A stretch of DNA of 64,000 nt from Nostoc sp. 'Peltigera membranacea cyanobiont' 210A (GTDB taxonomy: Bacteria; Cyanobacteriota; Cyanobacteriia; Cyanobacteriales; Nostocaceae), in NCBI RefSeq assembly GCF_002246015.1, contig NZ_NOLJ01000002.1, forward strand, positions 671,006 to 735,005, given 5' to 3'. Position 1 is the first letter of the stretch. The number at the start of each line of letters is the position of its first letter. The notes under the pieces are model-generated. The model saw nothing but the letters and a program-made list of their open reading frames with translations, ran no database searches and was not told the origin of the DNA. The position numbers were made by a program, and so were the translations under genes. Of the stretch, positions 20,269 through 30,337 are shown piece by piece.

Positions 20269-21325
20269 ACGGATAAAACCCCAACTTGGGCAACCCCAAG
20301 GTTTCATCCCAGCCCATCATCAGGTTTAGACACTGAATAGCTTGGCCCGCCTGTCCTTTAATTAGATTGTCAATTGCTGACATGACAATTACGCGACCTG
20401 TCCGTGGGTCAACTTCTACACCGATATAACAAAGATTGCTGCCGTTAGCCCATTTGGTTTGGGGGTAAACGCCGCTACCGCAGACTCTTACCCAAGGAGA
20501 GTTGCGGTAGAAGGCTGAGAAAATTGTGATTAAGTCATCTCGCACTAGACCAGGATCGCTCATTTTGGCATATACCGTTGCCAAAATACCGCGTACCATT
20601 GGGATTAGGTGTGGCGTAAATTGGATCATGAGTTCGTGACCAGCTAAGTCACTGCAAATTTGCTCAATTTCTGGGGTATGACGGTGACGACCGACGTTGA
20701 AAGCGGCTATCGAGTTGTCTGCTTCAGCTAGTAATAAGTTGGTTTGAGGCTGTCGTCCACTGCTAGATGTACCAGACTTGGCATCGATAATAGCTGTTTC
20801 TGGTACGATTAAACCTTGCTTTAAAAGTGGCGAAAGTGCAAGGAGACTAGCAGTGGGATAGGAACCAGGACAGCCAATGAGTTGAGCTTCGGTAATGCGA
20901 TCGCGGTAAAGTTCTGGTAATCCATAAACTGCTGTAGCTGCGATTGTGCGATCGCTTCTCTCTGTACCATACCAATTTGTATAAGTTGTCAAATCACTAA
21001 ACCGATAGTCTGCACTCAAATCTAGTACTTTACATCCTTTTTCCAACAGTTTGGGCGCGATTTGGCAAGCCAGACCATTTGGTAAAGACAGGAAAACTAC
21101 TTCACAGCGATGAGCAATTATTTCTGGTTCTACTGCCTCTATTAGCAGGTTAGTTGCATGAGCCAGATGTGGGTAGAGATCCCCAAAGGATTTCCCGATA
21201 CTACTCTCACCTCCTAAATAAACGATTTCGACTTCTGGGTGATCCATCAGTAGTCGTACTAACTGCACTCCACCATAGCCCGACGCGCCAACAATCCCAA
21301 CCGGTACGCGTCTAAATTTGCCCAT
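20267..21325 (-). CDS. argC: N-acetyl-gamma-glutamyl-phosphate reductase
   Basis: A 352-residue NADPH-dependent enzyme, third step of ornithine/arginine synthesis. The N-terminal Rossmann segment is [19 protein letters not shown] (GxSGYxG). The catalytic cysteine lies in [16 protein letters not shown], with [10 protein letters not shown] and [15 protein letters not shown] following, all diagnostic. The product feeds arginine, one of the two amino acids in cyanophycin, made by the cphA gene further along. Monocistronic and convergent with eno; stop codon abuts a heptamer block. Confidence 0.95.
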   Translation of the reverse strand: MGKFRRVPVGIVGASGYGGVQLVRLLMDHPEVEIVYLGGESSIGKSFGDLYPHLAHATNLLIEAVEPEIIAHRCEVVFLSLPNGLACQIAPKLLEKGCKVLDLSADYRFSDLTTYTNWYGTERSDRTIAATAVYGLPELYRDRITEAQLIGCPGSYPTASLLALSPLLKQGLIVPETAIIDAKSGTSSSGRQPQTNLLLAEADNSIAAFNVGRHRHTPEIEQICSDLAGHELMIQFTPHLIPMVRGILATVYAKMSDPGLVRDDLITIFSAFYRNSPWVRVCGSGVYPQTKWANGSNLCYIGVEVDPRTGRVIVMSAIDNLIKGQAGQAIQCLNLMMGWDETLGLPKLGFYP

Positions 21326-21631
21326 GATCTGAAATCCTTATCCCATGAATGGTTAATTCGTTCTCAGCTATCAACAATATCAGCGACCAGACGCACAGCG
21401 CACAAAACGTCTTAAACCCCTCTACTTTGTTCTGGGAAGATGGGCGAGCAAACAAACGATTATTATTCTTCCTCATCCCCTTCATCTTTTACTGTCGCTC
21501 CACTTTTTATGGCAAAAATTTTTGCCCCGTTATCAAATCATTGCTAGTCTACTTCTCTGCCTTATAAAGGAGCTACAATCTAAAAGAAGAAATTGTAAAA
21601 AAAATTTACGTTTATAGCTGGAAATCTTTCT

Positions 21632-23305
21632 GTGTCACAGACTAATCCTACCCAAGCTTTTAAATTTGATTCGATTGATGCCGCTTTAGCAGACCTAAAA
21701 GCTGGTCGCGTCATTGTAGTGGTAGATGATGAAAATAGAGAAAATGAAGGCGATTTAATTTGTGCTGCCCAATTTGCCACACCCGACATGATTAATTTTA
21801 TGGCGGTGCAAGCAAGAGGACTAATTTGTTTGGCAATGACAGGCGATCGCCTAGACGAGCTAGACTTACCCTTGATGGTAAGCAATATTACAGATACTAA
21901 CCAAACTGCCTTCACTGTCAGTATTGATGCCGGGCCAGAATTAGGTGTCACTACAGGCATTTCAGCAGAAGACCGCGCCCGAACTATCCAGGTTACTCTC
22001 AACCCAGCCACAAAACCTACCGATTTGCGTCGTCCTGGTCATATTTTTCCCATTCGGGCTAAGGCTGGAGGCGTACTCAAACGTGCAGGACATACGGAAG
22101 CAGCTGTGGACTTAGCTCGGTTAGCAGGGCTATACCCAGCTGGGGTAATTTGTGAAATTCAAAACCCCGATGGTTCAATGGCGCGGTTGCAGCAGTTAGT
22201 TGAATACGCGAAACGTCACAATTTAAAAATTATTAGTATTGCGGATTTAATCAGCTATCGCCTAAAGCACGATCACTTAGTGTATCGTGAGGTGATTACC
22301 AAGCTGCCTAGTCAATTCGGTCAGTTTGAAATTTACGCCTATCGCCATACCCTGGATAATACAGAACACGTTGCAATTGTCAAGGGCGATCCAGCTAACT
22401 TCAAGGATGAGCCAGTGATGGTGCGGATGCACTCAGAATGCTTAACTGGTGACGCTTTGGGTTCTTTGCGCTGCGACTGTCGGATGCAGCTTGAAGCTGC
22501 ACTGAAAATGATTGAGGCTGCCGGTCAAGGTGTAGTTGTATACCTACGTCAAGAAGGGCGGGGAATCGGCTTAATTAATAAGCTGAAAGCCTACTCGTTG
22601 CAAGATATGGGACTAGATACAGTGGAAGCTAATGAGCGTTTGGGATTTCCTGCTGACTTGCGAGATTACGGTATGGGGGCACAAATGCTCATGGACTTGG
22701 GCATCAAAAAGATTCGCTTGATTACTAATAATCCCCGCAAAATTGCTGGAGTCAAGGGTTATGGATTGGAAGTAGTCGATCGCGTGCCATTGTTGATTGA
22801 GGCAACCGATTACAATTCCTATTATCTAGCAACAAAGGCGAAAAAGCTGGGTCACATGCTGTTACAGACTTATCTGGTGACAGTAGCAATCCATTGGCAA
22901 GATGACCCGGAAGTTGTAACGGAACGTTATGAACGCTTAGAGAAACTGCGACACTTAGCGAAAACTAACGATCTTTTGTTGCAGGAAGAAGCGCGTCCGT
23001 TAGCGATCGCTATATTTGACGAGCCATCTTTAACAGTACACTTAGGTTTCGATCAGGCAAAAGTTGCTAGCTGTGATTGGTATCAGCAGAGTGGCCATCC
23101 TTACATACAGGCAATCTTCCAAATTTTGGACAACCTTGCTACTTTGCCATACATCCAAAAACTAGAATTTCTAATTTCTTCTGGTTGCGATCCTTTGAGT
23201 AATTTACAAGTCCAACTAGACCGGCAGACATTCGCGGAAGGTACACTGCCTTCATCAATTAGCGATCGCTTGGAGACACAGCAAATTTACAGCTTTAGCA
23301 AATAG
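21632..23305 (+). CDS. ribBA: Bifunctional 3,4-dihydroxy-2-butanone-4-phosphate synthase / GTP cyclohydrolase II
   Basis: The 557-residue protein makes both precursors of riboflavin. Residues about 10-210 are the RibB domain ([47 protein letters not shown]). Residues about 215-410 are RibA, with zinc cysteines in [19 protein letters not shown] and the catalytic [13 protein letters not shown] further ~140-residue C-terminal extension is typical of cyanobacterial RibBA. The start is GTG 21632; no nearby ATG fits better. I looked for an FMN riboswitch in the 306-bp spacer upstream and did not recognise one. Confidence 0.95.
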   Translation: MSQTNPTQAFKFDSIDAALADLKAGRVIVVVDDENRENEGDLICAAQFATPDMINFMAVQARGLICLAMTGDRLDELDLPLMVSNITDTNQTAFTVSIDAGPELGVTTGISAEDRARTIQVTLNPATKPTDLRRPGHIFPIRAKAGGVLKRAGHTEAAVDLARLAGLYPAGVICEIQNPDGSMARLQQLVEYAKRHNLKIISIADLISYRLKHDHLVYREVITKLPSQFGQFEIYAYRHTLDNTEHVAIVKGDPANFKDEPVMVRMHSECLTGDALGSLRCDCRMQLEAALKMIEAAGQGVVVYLRQEGRGIGLINKLKAYSLQDMGLDTVEANERLGFPADLRDYGMGAQMLMDLGIKKIRLITNNPRKIAGVKGYGLEVVDRVPLLIEATDYNSYYLATKAKKLGHMLLQTYLVTVAIHWQDDPEVVTERYERLEKLRHLAKTNDLLLQEEARPLAIAIFDEPSLTVHLGFDQAKVASCDWYQQSGHPYIQAIFQILDNLATLPYIQKLEFLISSGCDPLSNLQVQLDRQTFAEGTLPSSISDRLETQQIYSFSK

Positions 23306-23412
23306 CCACGCACCATATTATCATGGCGGTGCGTTAGGCGCTCGTGTCATTTTTTACGCGATAAATTATATCGCAATATACCCTGCTTGTGACCAGACTA
23401 CAGCAAAAACCA

Positions 23413-23637
23413 ATGAGAGCAATCAAAATTATTGTTGAAAAACATAATGACGGTTACGTAGCCTATCCGTTGGGTATCAAGGGGGTTGTAGTTGGCGAAG
23501 GTGACAGCTATGAAGAAGCACTAGCTGATGTTAAATCTGCTATCCACTGCCATATAGAGATATTTGGTCAAGAGGTTTTAGAACAGGAATCACCAGTTCT
23601 AGAAGCTTTTGTGGCGGAAGCTGAGGTTCCTATTTAA
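23413..23637 (+). CDS. hicB: HicB family antitoxin
   Basis: Start chosen at ATG 23413 (74 residues) instead of the upstream in-frame GTG at 23389, because MRAIKIIVEKHNDGYVAYP is the normal HicB beginning. DGYVAYPLGIKGVVVGEGDSYEEALADVKSAI is the partial RNase H-like fold of HicB antitoxins, which neutralise and co-repress HicA. No separate DNA-binding domain is present, so this is the short form. Its stop overlaps the hicA start by one base (TAATG). It lies about 110 bp after ribBA. Confidence 0.85.
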   Translation: MRAIKIIVEKHNDGYVAYPLGIKGVVVGEGDSYEEALADVKSAIHCHIEIFGQEVLEQESPVLEAFVAEAEVPI

Positions 23638-23876
23638 TGGTTAAATTCCCAGTAGACGTACCGAAAGCTAAAGTAATTAAGACATTGGAATTTCTGGGAT
23701 TCACTGTTATTAGAGAACGGGAACATATTGTTATGGAACGAGAAAACGAAGATGGAACAAAAACCCCACTGACTATGCCTAACCACTCTCAAATTAAAGG
23801 TTCGACGTTGAGATCCATCTGTACTCAAGCGGGTATCTCAAGAGAGGATTTTTTATCTGCTTATGAGCAAATCTGA
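23637..23876 (+). CDS. hicA: HicA family mRNA interferase toxin
   Basis: The 79-residue protein has the double-stranded RNA-binding-like HicA fold: KVIKTLEFLGFTVIREREHIVM with the catalytic His in REREHIVM, then TMPNHSQIKGSTLRSICTQAGI, the conserved HxxIKxGTLRxI-type segment. HicA cleaves mRNA and is held inactive by HicB. It is the second gene of a one-base-overlapping pair. The order antitoxin-toxin is the less common one for hic loci but well known in cyanobacteria. Confidence 0.88.
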   Translation: MVKFPVDVPKAKVIKTLEFLGFTVIREREHIVMERENEDGTKTPLTMPNHSQIKGSTLRSICTQAGISREDFLSAYEQI

Positions 23877-24171
23877 AAGGCTGCGTTCCATTTTCACTCA
23901 AAACACTTTAAAAGATACAGTCACAAATATATTCTTTAACTAAGCGATCGCATTTCTCCAGAGAAGGTTATCAATACACGATTCGTGAAAACAAGATGAT
24001 ATGCTGATCGCTCTCCAAGCTTCTACTTTTGGCCTCTGAACTCGGAACTCCGAGATGATAACTCGACACTTCAGTTTTATAGAGACGAATGGAGTTTAGA
24101 GAATAGTTTTACACTACCCTCTAGCATCTCACTTCATGCCCCATGCCCAATTCCCAATTCCCAATTCCCAA
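23877..24171. other. Spacer with no recognisable gene; repeat at its right end
   Basis: No coding frame of interest. It contains a HIP1-like site, a CTCGGAACTCCGAG palindrome near 24039-24052 and, from 24146, heptamer repeats abutting the flavoprotein stop codon. Confidence 0.6.
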
Positions 24172-24174
24172 TTA
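24146..24174. repeat. Heptamer repeat CCCAATT
   Basis: Four consecutive CCCAATT units lie immediately 3' of the flavoprotein gene; the stop codon TAA (minus strand) is read out of the last unit. Confidence 0.75.
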
Positions 24175-25884
24175 ATAATGAGTTGCCGACTTGCGATGAT
24201 GGACGGCTGTAACGCCATCATTATCTAACAATTTGCCGCTCTCGACAGTTGCATAAACCAGCCAGTGGTCGCCAGATTCCATCCGATTTTGTACGGAACA
24301 TTCGAGATATGCTAGGGCATCCGTAAGTATGGGAGAACCACTTTCTGTTTCTTGGGCGGCGACATCAGCAAATCGGTCTTGTCCTGGGCCAAAAGGTTTA
24401 AGGAAGTGCTTCATCAATCCCAAGTGATTGCCTTCTTTAAGGATGTTGAGGACAAATTTGTTTCCTGTATGCGTCAGTGTTTCCACTGCCCGATCTTTGG
24501 CGACGGCGATGGTTAAACCAGGTGGATTAAAGCTGGCTTGAGATACCCAAGAAGCTAACATGGCACTGGAGCGATCGCCTTCTTTTGCTGTAAGCACGCA
24601 AAGAGAACCTACAATCCGACCAACTGCTTGTTCTACATTTGTTGCAGGTTGACTTGGCGATCGCACTTTTCTCGCTTTCTTCAGTGCTTGGGCAAAGTCG
24701 GTTCCAGCTTCTTCACATAATTGTAAGGTGGCATCGTCGGGTTTGAATTTTACGCGGATGGTATCAAAACCAAACCGATAGCCAGCATCTTTTAATTTAC
24801 TTTCAATTAAATCAACTGCTTCCCCACTCCAGCCAAAGGAACCAAAAGCACCGGCGAGTTTATTGTTAGTAGCGGTGGATAGGACAATTCCTAAAGCTGT
24901 TTGTACGGGTGTCGGTGCATGACCGCCGAGAGTAGGAGAACCGATGATGAAACCACCAGCTTTTTCCACAGCCGCCCGGATTTCTTCTGGTTCAATAAAC
25001 TCGCAGTTAATGGATTCTACGGCGACGCCAGCTTTTGTAATGCCACGAGCGATCGCTTGGGCTAATGTGGCTGTATTTCCATAAGCTGATGCATAAATTA
25101 GCGCTACTGTCAAGTCAGCAGAAGTTTGCTGTTGACTCCATTCCCGATAAGCTTTGGTTAAGTCGATTAAGCCATAGCGTACTAAAGGCCCGTGTCCATT
25201 GGCATACATTCGCACGGGAAAATCAGCAAGTTTATCCAGTGCTGTTTCAACTTGACGGGCGTGGGGAGCCATGAGGCAATCAAAATAATAGCGCCGATCC
25301 TCGTTATATACTTCCCATCCTTCATCAAATACCTGATCTCCACAAACATGCGCCCCAAATAACTTATCTGTGTACAAAATTTCTGTTTGTGGATCGTAGG
25401 TACAAAGTTGATCTGCATAGCGGGGATTGGGGATGGGAATAAATTGTAAATTATGCCCGTTACCTAAATCTAGAGTTTCTTCGCCGCGCATGACAAGAAT
25501 TTGCAAATCTGGATTTTCCAGCGCCGCACGTAAATTTCTCGCCCCTGGATTAGAACACACAAAGGTGATTTGCGGGGCAATTTCTAACAAAGCTTTCAAA
25601 GTTGCAGCGCGGTTAGGATTTACATGTCCCAAAATTACATAATCTAAATCTTCGAGATGGAAACGTTGCTGCAAAGCTTCTAAATAAATTTCCGTAAACG
25701 TTTCCCCTGGAGGATCGATTATGGCAGTTTTCTCACTTTCGATTAAATAAGAATTAGCAGTTGTACCCTTAGCAAGAGCATATTCAATTTCAAATCTCAG
25801 CCTTGACCAACTGCGCGATCGCAGTATTCTCGTATTTGTAGCAATGGGAACAACTTGAACGTCACGGGGTTTATTTGTTGACAT
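24172..25884 (-). CDS. flv1: Flv1-type diflavin flavoprotein with non-canonical metal site
   Basis: The 570-residue protein has three domains: metallo-beta-lactamase-like (1-250), flavodoxin-like (about 262-400, TVALIYASAYGNTATLAQAI) and a C-terminal flavin reductase domain (about 425-570), the cyanobacterial class C arrangement. The usual H-x-E-x-D-H iron ligands are replaced by H87-V-N89-P-N91-R92, and the later His region reads IPNPRYADQL. Such substitutions mark Flv1/Flv2 proteins. In cyanobacteria Flv1 pairs with Flv3 to reduce O2 to water with photosynthetic electrons. It follows the Flv3-like gene by 160 bp on the same strand. I cannot tell a vegetative (A) from a heterocyst (B) paralogue. 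Confidence 0.88.
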   Translation of the reverse strand: MSTNKPRDVQVVPIATNTRILRSRSWSRLRFEIEYALAKGTTANSYLIESEKTAIIDPPGETFTEIYLEALQQRFHLEDLDYVILGHVNPNRAATLKALLEIAPQITFVCSNPGARNLRAALENPDLQILVMRGEETLDLGNGHNLQFIPIPNPRYADQLCTYDPQTEILYTDKLFGAHVCGDQVFDEGWEVYNEDRRYYFDCLMAPHARQVETALDKLADFPVRMYANGHGPLVRYGLIDLTKAYREWSQQQTSADLTVALIYASAYGNTATLAQAIARGITKAGVAVESINCEFIEPEEIRAAVEKAGGFIIGSPTLGGHAPTPVQTALGIVLSTATNNKLAGAFGSFGWSGEAVDLIESKLKDAGYRFGFDTIRVKFKPDDATLQLCEEAGTDFAQALKKARKVRSPSQPATNVEQAVGRIVGSLCVLTAKEGDRSSAMLASWVSQASFNPPGLTIAVAKDRAVETLTHTGNKFVLNILKEGNHLGLMKHFLKPFGPGQDRFADVAAQETESGSPILTDALAYLECSVQNRMESGDHWLVYATVESGKLLDNDGVTAVHHRKSATHY

Positions 25885-25891
25885 GGCTGAA

Positions 25892-26046
25892 ACAATTTTA
25901 GATTTTAGATTTTAGATTTTGGATTATTAATTCAACATCTAAATTCGGGATATTAAGTAGGAAGGGCTATACTGCACAAATGCTTTATTGAGTATTTTTG
26001 GATTTTGGATTATTAATCTTAAATCCAAAATCCAAAATCCAAAATT
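25892..26046. repeat. Heptamer repeats in the spacer between the two flavoprotein genes
   Basis: GATTTTA/GATTTTG-type units at 25892-25925 and 25996-26012, and AAATCCA-type units in the opposite sense at 26020-26046. The inner pair (TTTTGGATTTTGG against CCAAAATCCAAAA) can form a hairpin that ends at the upstream gene's stop codon. Confidence 0.75.
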
Positions 26047-27769
26047 AATAGTGGTTTCCAACTTTACGGTGATGCACAGCAGTCAAAGCATCTGGTTTAG
26101 AAACTCGTCCAGCGTAGACGTTGCTGTATACTGCCCAGTGGTCGCCGCAATCCATTCTACTAACGACTTCACACTCCATGTAAGCTAGGGCGTCATTGAG
26201 GATGGGCGCACCATTTTCGGCTGGCTGAGTTCTCACACCTTCAAAGCGATCAGCACCAGGAGCGAACCGTTTCAAAAAGTGTTTCATTAGTGGTTGGAAA
26301 TTACCTTCTTCTAAGACGTTGAGAACAAAGCGATCGCCTACTTGCATAAGTGATTCAATTGCCCGATCTTTGGCGACTGCAATGGAGAATCCCAATGGTT
26401 TAAAGCTAGCTTGAGCAACCCAAGAGGCTAACATGGCACTGGATACATCGCCTTTTTTAGCAGTAATAATATATAAGCCGCCACTGATTCTACCTAGTGC
26501 TTTATCTAAGTCAGCGCCAAGAGATTTCATAGCTTTGATGCTGCGATCGCGTGTTACCCATTGAGCTAAGTCTGTACCCGCTTCTTCACACAGTTTGTAA
26601 GTATTTTCCGTAGGCGTTTGTTTAATCCGAATCGCTGGAAAAACTGTTGTCAAACCCAAATTGCGGAATTTACTCACCAAAGGATCTATCGGCTCATCAT
26701 CGCCACCGCCACTTTCAAACACGCCAATAGCTTGCTTTTCTTTGGCAGATCCTAAAACTGTGCTGAGTGCAGCTTGGATACTAGCAGCACCAGAAGCCGG
26801 AGGTAAACCAACGATTAGTCCAGCACAGCGGCTAACTAGTTCCCGCAGTTCTTGTAAATCTACTTCAGATCCCAAATCGACAATTTCCACTGCTACACCG
26901 GTTTTACCGATACCGTTGGCAATTGCTTGGGCAAGGCGATCGCTATATCCGTATTCAGAAACGTAAAATATCCCAATTGTTGTTTCTGCCTTGGTTTGGC
27001 TTTGGCTCCAAGTGCGATAACGTCCAACTAGTTCTTCAACATTGTGAGATAATAATGGCCCGTGTCCTGTGGCAATCATGTCGATGGTTTTCAGTTCTGC
27101 CATCCGCTTCAGGGCAGACAGAACTGACCGAGCATTCGGCCCCATCAAGCAATCGTAGTAGTAATGAAAGTCTTCTTCGATCGCTGCCAAGTTTTCATCA
27201 AAGGTGCTATCTGAGCAATAGTGCAACCCAAATGCATCGCAGGTGTAGAGAACTTTTGTTTTGTGGTCAAAGCTGAAAATGGTATCCGGCCAATGTAAAT
27301 TTGGAGCAATCACGAATTCAAATTCATGCCCATTGCCCAAATCTAAGCGATCGCCATTTTTCACAATCCGCCGCTTAAATGGTTGATGTACTAAATCTTC
27401 AAGAAACTGAATCGCCACTTTAGAACCGACAACGGTTATTTCTGGAGCCATTTGCAGCAAATCTTTAACTAAACCGCTATGGTCTGGCTCAGTGTGGCTG
27501 ATAATTAAATAATCAATCTCTGTTGGGTTGATTAGTCCAGTAAGCGTATCAAAATATAGTTGACGAAACTTTTCGTGGGAGGTATCAACTAAGGCAGTCT
27601 GCTCTCCACAAATGAGAAACGAGTTATAAGTAGTACCGTTTTGCAGACCAAACTCAATATCGAAGCGATCGCGATCCCAATCCAAAGAGCGAATAGCCGT
27701 CGTCTCTTGAGCAATCTCTACAGTCTGTATGGTGAGCCGTTTTTCAGTTTTTTCGGTGAGTGCTACCAT
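26045..27769 (-). CDS. flv3: Flv3-type diflavin flavoprotein with canonical diiron site
   Basis: The 574-residue class C flavodiiron protein has the same three domains as its neighbour. Here the iron ligands are intact: H92-T-E94-P-D96-H97 (LIISHTEPDHSGLV), then NLHWPDTIFSF, CDAFGLHYC and IATGHGP. The flavodoxin part begins TTIGIFYVSEYGYSDRLAQA; the reductase part ends in AVHHRKVGNHY. This pattern fits Flv3 (or Flv4); with an Flv1-like partner downstream, Flv3 is preferred. The start is preceded by AAGGAGGGAG. A near-perfect inverted repeat lies directly upstream (27781-27820). Confidence 0.88.
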   Translation of the reverse strand: MVALTEKTEKRLTIQTVEIAQETTAIRSLDWDRDRFDIEFGLQNGTTYNSFLICGEQTALVDTSHEKFRQLYFDTLTGLINPTEIDYLIISHTEPDHSGLVKDLLQMAPEITVVGSKVAIQFLEDLVHQPFKRRIVKNGDRLDLGNGHEFEFVIAPNLHWPDTIFSFDHKTKVLYTCDAFGLHYCSDSTFDENLAAIEEDFHYYYDCLMGPNARSVLSALKRMAELKTIDMIATGHGPLLSHNVEELVGRYRTWSQSQTKAETTIGIFYVSEYGYSDRLAQAIANGIGKTGVAVEIVDLGSEVDLQELRELVSRCAGLIVGLPPASGAASIQAALSTVLGSAKEKQAIGVFESGGGDDEPIDPLVSKFRNLGLTTVFPAIRIKQTPTENTYKLCEEAGTDLAQWVTRDRSIKAMKSLGADLDKALGRISGGLYIITAKKGDVSSAMLASWVAQASFKPLGFSIAVAKDRAIESLMQVGDRFVLNVLEEGNFQPLMKHFLKRFAPGADRFEGVRTQPAENGAPILNDALAYMECEVVSRMDCGDHWAVYSNVYAGRVSKPDALTAVHHRKVGNHY

Positions 27770-27780
27770 AACTCCCTCCT

Positions 27781-27820
27781 TGACACAATGAGTATTTGTT
27801 CCTCTTCTTTTATTGTGACA
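27781..27820. promoter_or_regulatory. Inverted repeat upstream of flv3
   Basis: TGACACAAT (27781-27789) and ATTGTGACA (27812-27820) are complementary at eight of nine positions, with a 22-bp spacer, within 55 bp of the flv3 start codon. It could be a regulator binding site or a leader hairpin. No NtcA-type GTA-N8-TAC site was seen. Confidence 0.35.
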
Positions 27821-27878
27821 CGGCTTGAATGTTAATTTTTATTAAAAAACCTATAGTTGACTTAAAAAAGTTAAAAGT

Positions 27879-28727
27879 GTGAAACCGCAGAGGCACATAG
27901 AGGAAATTTGGCTAGCCTTGGAAATTGGTAATTCTCGGCTGCATTGGGCATTGTTTTTTGGCGAGACACTTTACTCAGCTTGGGATACCGACTATTTTCC
28001 TCAGTCTGTCATAGAACATCTAGCTGAATGTCAAACCCTAGATGATTTATTGCTAGCAATTTCTCCACCCGATCAACAAAGTAATTTTCTCACAAATACT
28101 TCACCCCTTTGCACTTTTGTCTCTCTGCCCCCGTGCCCTCTTCTCCTCGCCTCGGTAGTTCCCAGCCAAACTGCTATTTGGCAAACTTACCCAAATACTC
28201 ACGTTATTACCTTAGACCAAATACCACTAAAAGGAGTGTATCCCACATTAGGAATTGACCGCGCTTTAGCTTTGTGGGGTGCGGGGAAAACTTGGGGTTT
28301 TCCGATGTTGGTGATTGATGCTGGTACAGCGCTAACTTTTACAGCTACGGATGCGAATGAGTATTTAGTTGGAGGTGCAATTTTGCCAGGATTAGGTTTG
28401 CAATTTGCAACACTTGGTCAACAAACAGGACAATTACCATTAGTGGAAATGCAAAATTTTCCGTCTCTACCACCACATTTTGCTCTCAATACTACAGAAG
28501 CAATTAAAAGTGGAGTAATTTACACAGTATTAGCTGGAATTAGAAATTTTATTGAAGCATGGTGGGATTTATTTGCTGATGGAAAAATTGCGATTAAAGG
28601 GGGCGATCGCACTTTATTAATTAACTATTTGCAAGCTTTATATCCTGAAATTGCAGCACGTTTAATTGTGGAACAAAATTTGATTTTTTTGGGAATGCGC
28701 GAAATAGTAATGGAGAATAAGGAATAG
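27879..28727 (+). CDS. coaX: Type III pantothenate kinase
   Basis: A 282-residue ASKHA-fold kinase that phosphorylates pantothenate in the first step of coenzyme A synthesis. Motifs: [15 protein letters not shown] (phosphate-1 loop, with Glu in place of the usual Asp), [14 protein letters not shown] (the GIDR signature), [14 protein letters not shown] (phosphate-2) and [15 protein letters not shown]. CoaX is the usual cyanobacterial enzyme instead of CoaA. The start is GTG 27879; the first residues are ordinary. It is divergent from flv3. Confidence 0.9.
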   Translation: MKPQRHIEEIWLALEIGNSRLHWALFFGETLYSAWDTDYFPQSVIEHLAECQTLDDLLLAISPPDQQSNFLTNTSPLCTFVSLPPCPLLLASVVPSQTAIWQTYPNTHVITLDQIPLKGVYPTLGIDRALALWGAGKTWGFPMLVIDAGTALTFTATDANEYLVGGAILPGLGLQFATLGQQTGQLPLVEMQNFPSLPPHFALNTTEAIKSGVIYTVLAGIRNFIEAWWDLFADGKIAIKGGDRTLLINYLQALYPEIAARLIVEQNLIFLGMREIVMENKE

Positions 28728-28846
28728 GAATCCAATTTTTCCCGGCAAAGAGACAATCCAAAATCCAAAGCCCAGATAGCATAGAATTAAAAGAGAAGTT
28801 TACCCCTAAATAAACTATTCCCAAAACTTCACAGCTAGATGTAATT

Positions 28847-29293
28847 ATGCAGCACTTGGATGCCCTTTCTTCAGCAGAATTGCTAGTAGTTAGGGCAAAA
28901 ATCGATGCCTTGATTGAGGGACAATCGTTGCCATTGGGTAAAGTTATACCACCTTTGTTTCCTTGGCGTAACGTTCGGAACACTGAAAATATTGCATATC
29001 GTGGGAGTTTTAGTAGATTTACATTCATTCATAATGATAATAACGATGTAGACATCCTTGCTGCACTTGCAACCATAAACACACTTGGAACAAATGCAAC
29101 AAATCTCTTGCCAACCTGGTTACGAGAATCAAGGCAAAACCAACTTGCCCAATTTTCTGAATCGGAAGCAAAAGTGGATGATACCTTAAAAAAAGTAATA
29201 GGATTGGTTGACGAATGGATAGCTGATGAATCGGGATATGATGAACAAAGTTACCCACAGATTGAGACAGGCTTGAATCCAAACCGGATGTAA
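28847..29293 (+). CDS. Conserved hypothetical protein
   Basis: 148 residues, soluble, acidic at the C-terminus. A helical start (MQHLDALSSAELLVVRAKID) is followed by a Pro-rich turn (LPLGKVIPPLFPW) and a Leu/Asn-rich middle (AALATINTLGTNATNLLPTW). I do not recognise the family. It lies 119 bp after coaX and its stop is 2 bp from the stop of the convergent hydrolase gene. Codon use is ordinary and there is an ATG start, so a real gene is likely. Confidence 0.6.
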   Translation: MQHLDALSSAELLVVRAKIDALIEGQSLPLGKVIPPLFPWRNVRNTENIAYRGSFSRFTFIHNDNNDVDILAALATINTLGTNATNLLPTWLRESRQNQLAQFSESEAKVDDTLKKVIGLVDEWIADESGYDEQSYPQIETGLNPNRM

Positions 29294-29295
29294 AG

Positions 29296-30138
29296 CTAGT
29301 TTAATTCGTTGAAATTATGGATTTTTAAAATACCTTGAATAAACTCCTGAATTTCGGTCGCCACAACCTCAGCACAAGATTCTGGTAAATCGTTTCCAGC
29401 ATGGGCAACCATTTTTAACTCGACTTTCGGTATCAGTTGAGCATAAACACGGCTTCTGGCTAAAGCATCTGGTGTATCTTGTCCACCTTGTAAAATAAAA
29501 ACTGGGACATCTATCATATAAAGCTGCTTTTGCAGTAATTCCGCCTCAATTTCTACTTGTCGCCGTTTGAAAAGTAACTGGCAACCTATGGGATACGGCA
29601 ATAGCGATTGACGCAACTGTAAGTCTTGTGCAATTTTTTCATGCCAACCCAGGATTTTAGTCAAGGGAGTTAGCGATCGCAACAATTTAACTACTAGTGG
29701 TGGATAATTCAATAATCGCCGCATCTTCCGGCAATACTCTTCTTGTCCTGCTATCTCCACGCCCTCTGGTGCTACCAATACCACACCATCAACTTTCTCT
29801 GGATACTTTAAAGCATAGCTAGCAGCAATCCAACCCCCAAGAGACTGCCCCACTAAATATACTTTTTCTAGCTTCACAGCTTGCAAAAATTCAGCTAGAC
29901 ATTCAACTTGTAAATCTATCGAATGGTGGATATTGGGATTTTCTGATTCACCAAATCCTAACAAATCAGGTGCAAAACAATGAAAATCTTGTGCAAGGGA
30001 TTCCATCACAGATAACCATTGACTGCTCTCATTCCAAGCCCCATGTAAAAAAATTATAGGAGTTTTTTCACCAACTTCACGCCAGAAAAGTAGCCCTTGA
30101 GAGAGCTTTCTCCGGGAGTTACGGAATAGTGTATCCAT
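29296..30138 (-). CDS. Alpha/beta hydrolase
   Basis: The 280-residue protein shows an alpha/beta-hydrolase fold: oxyanion strand PIIFLHGAWNESSQW, nucleophile elbow LVGQSLGGWIAASYAL (Ser in GQSLGG), an acid in FILQGGQDTPDALAR and a His in MVAHAGNDLPESCAE. A cap region (about 140-210) contains paired basic segments (LLFKRRQVEIEAEL). No signal peptide. Substrate cannot be predicted. It stands alone between convergent and repeat-rich spacers. Confidence 0.85.
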   Translation of the reverse strand: MDTLFRNSRRKLSQGLLFWREVGEKTPIIFLHGAWNESSQWLSVMESLAQDFHCFAPDLLGFGESENPNIHHSIDLQVECLAEFLQAVKLEKVYLVGQSLGGWIAASYALKYPEKVDGVVLVAPEGVEIAGQEEYCRKMRRLLNYPPLVVKLLRSLTPLTKILGWHEKIAQDLQLRQSLLPYPIGCQLLFKRRQVEIEAELLQKQLYMIDVPVFILQGGQDTPDALARSRVYAQLIPKVELKMVAHAGNDLPESCAEVVATEIQEFIQGILKIHNFNELN

Positions 30139-30173
30139 TTTATTTAGTAGTTAACTTTTAGCACCATAATAAA

Positions 30174-30333
30174 TAGTCATTAGTTATTAGTCATTAGTCA
30201 AATTACAAACACAAAGATGTGGTGCGATTCGTTTAGCGTCTCCTTGGGGGAGCCTCTCGTAGAGAAGATTCCTTAAATCATAACTTTGGTGGCAAATGAC
30301 CAATGACCAATGACAAATGACAAATGACAAAAT
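30174..30333. repeat. Heptamer repeat arms flanking a palindromic repeat
   Basis: Left arm: units of TAGTCAT/TAGTTAT (30174-30202). Right arm: units of GACCAAT and GACAAAT (30296-30331). The arms are roughly complementary, and between them lies one copy of the CTCTACGAGA palindromic family in reverse sense (30231-30268). The whole separates two minus-strand genes. Confidence 0.75.
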
Positions 30334-30337
30334 ATTA

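Noticed and set aside
21326..21631. FMN riboswitch before ribBA
   Set aside because: No recognisable RFN-element core motifs were seen in the 306-bp spacer; a 72-residue frame there looks random.
23389..23412. Upstream GTG start for hicB
   Set aside because: Adds eight residues absent from the normal HicB N-terminus; ATG 23413 fits the family.
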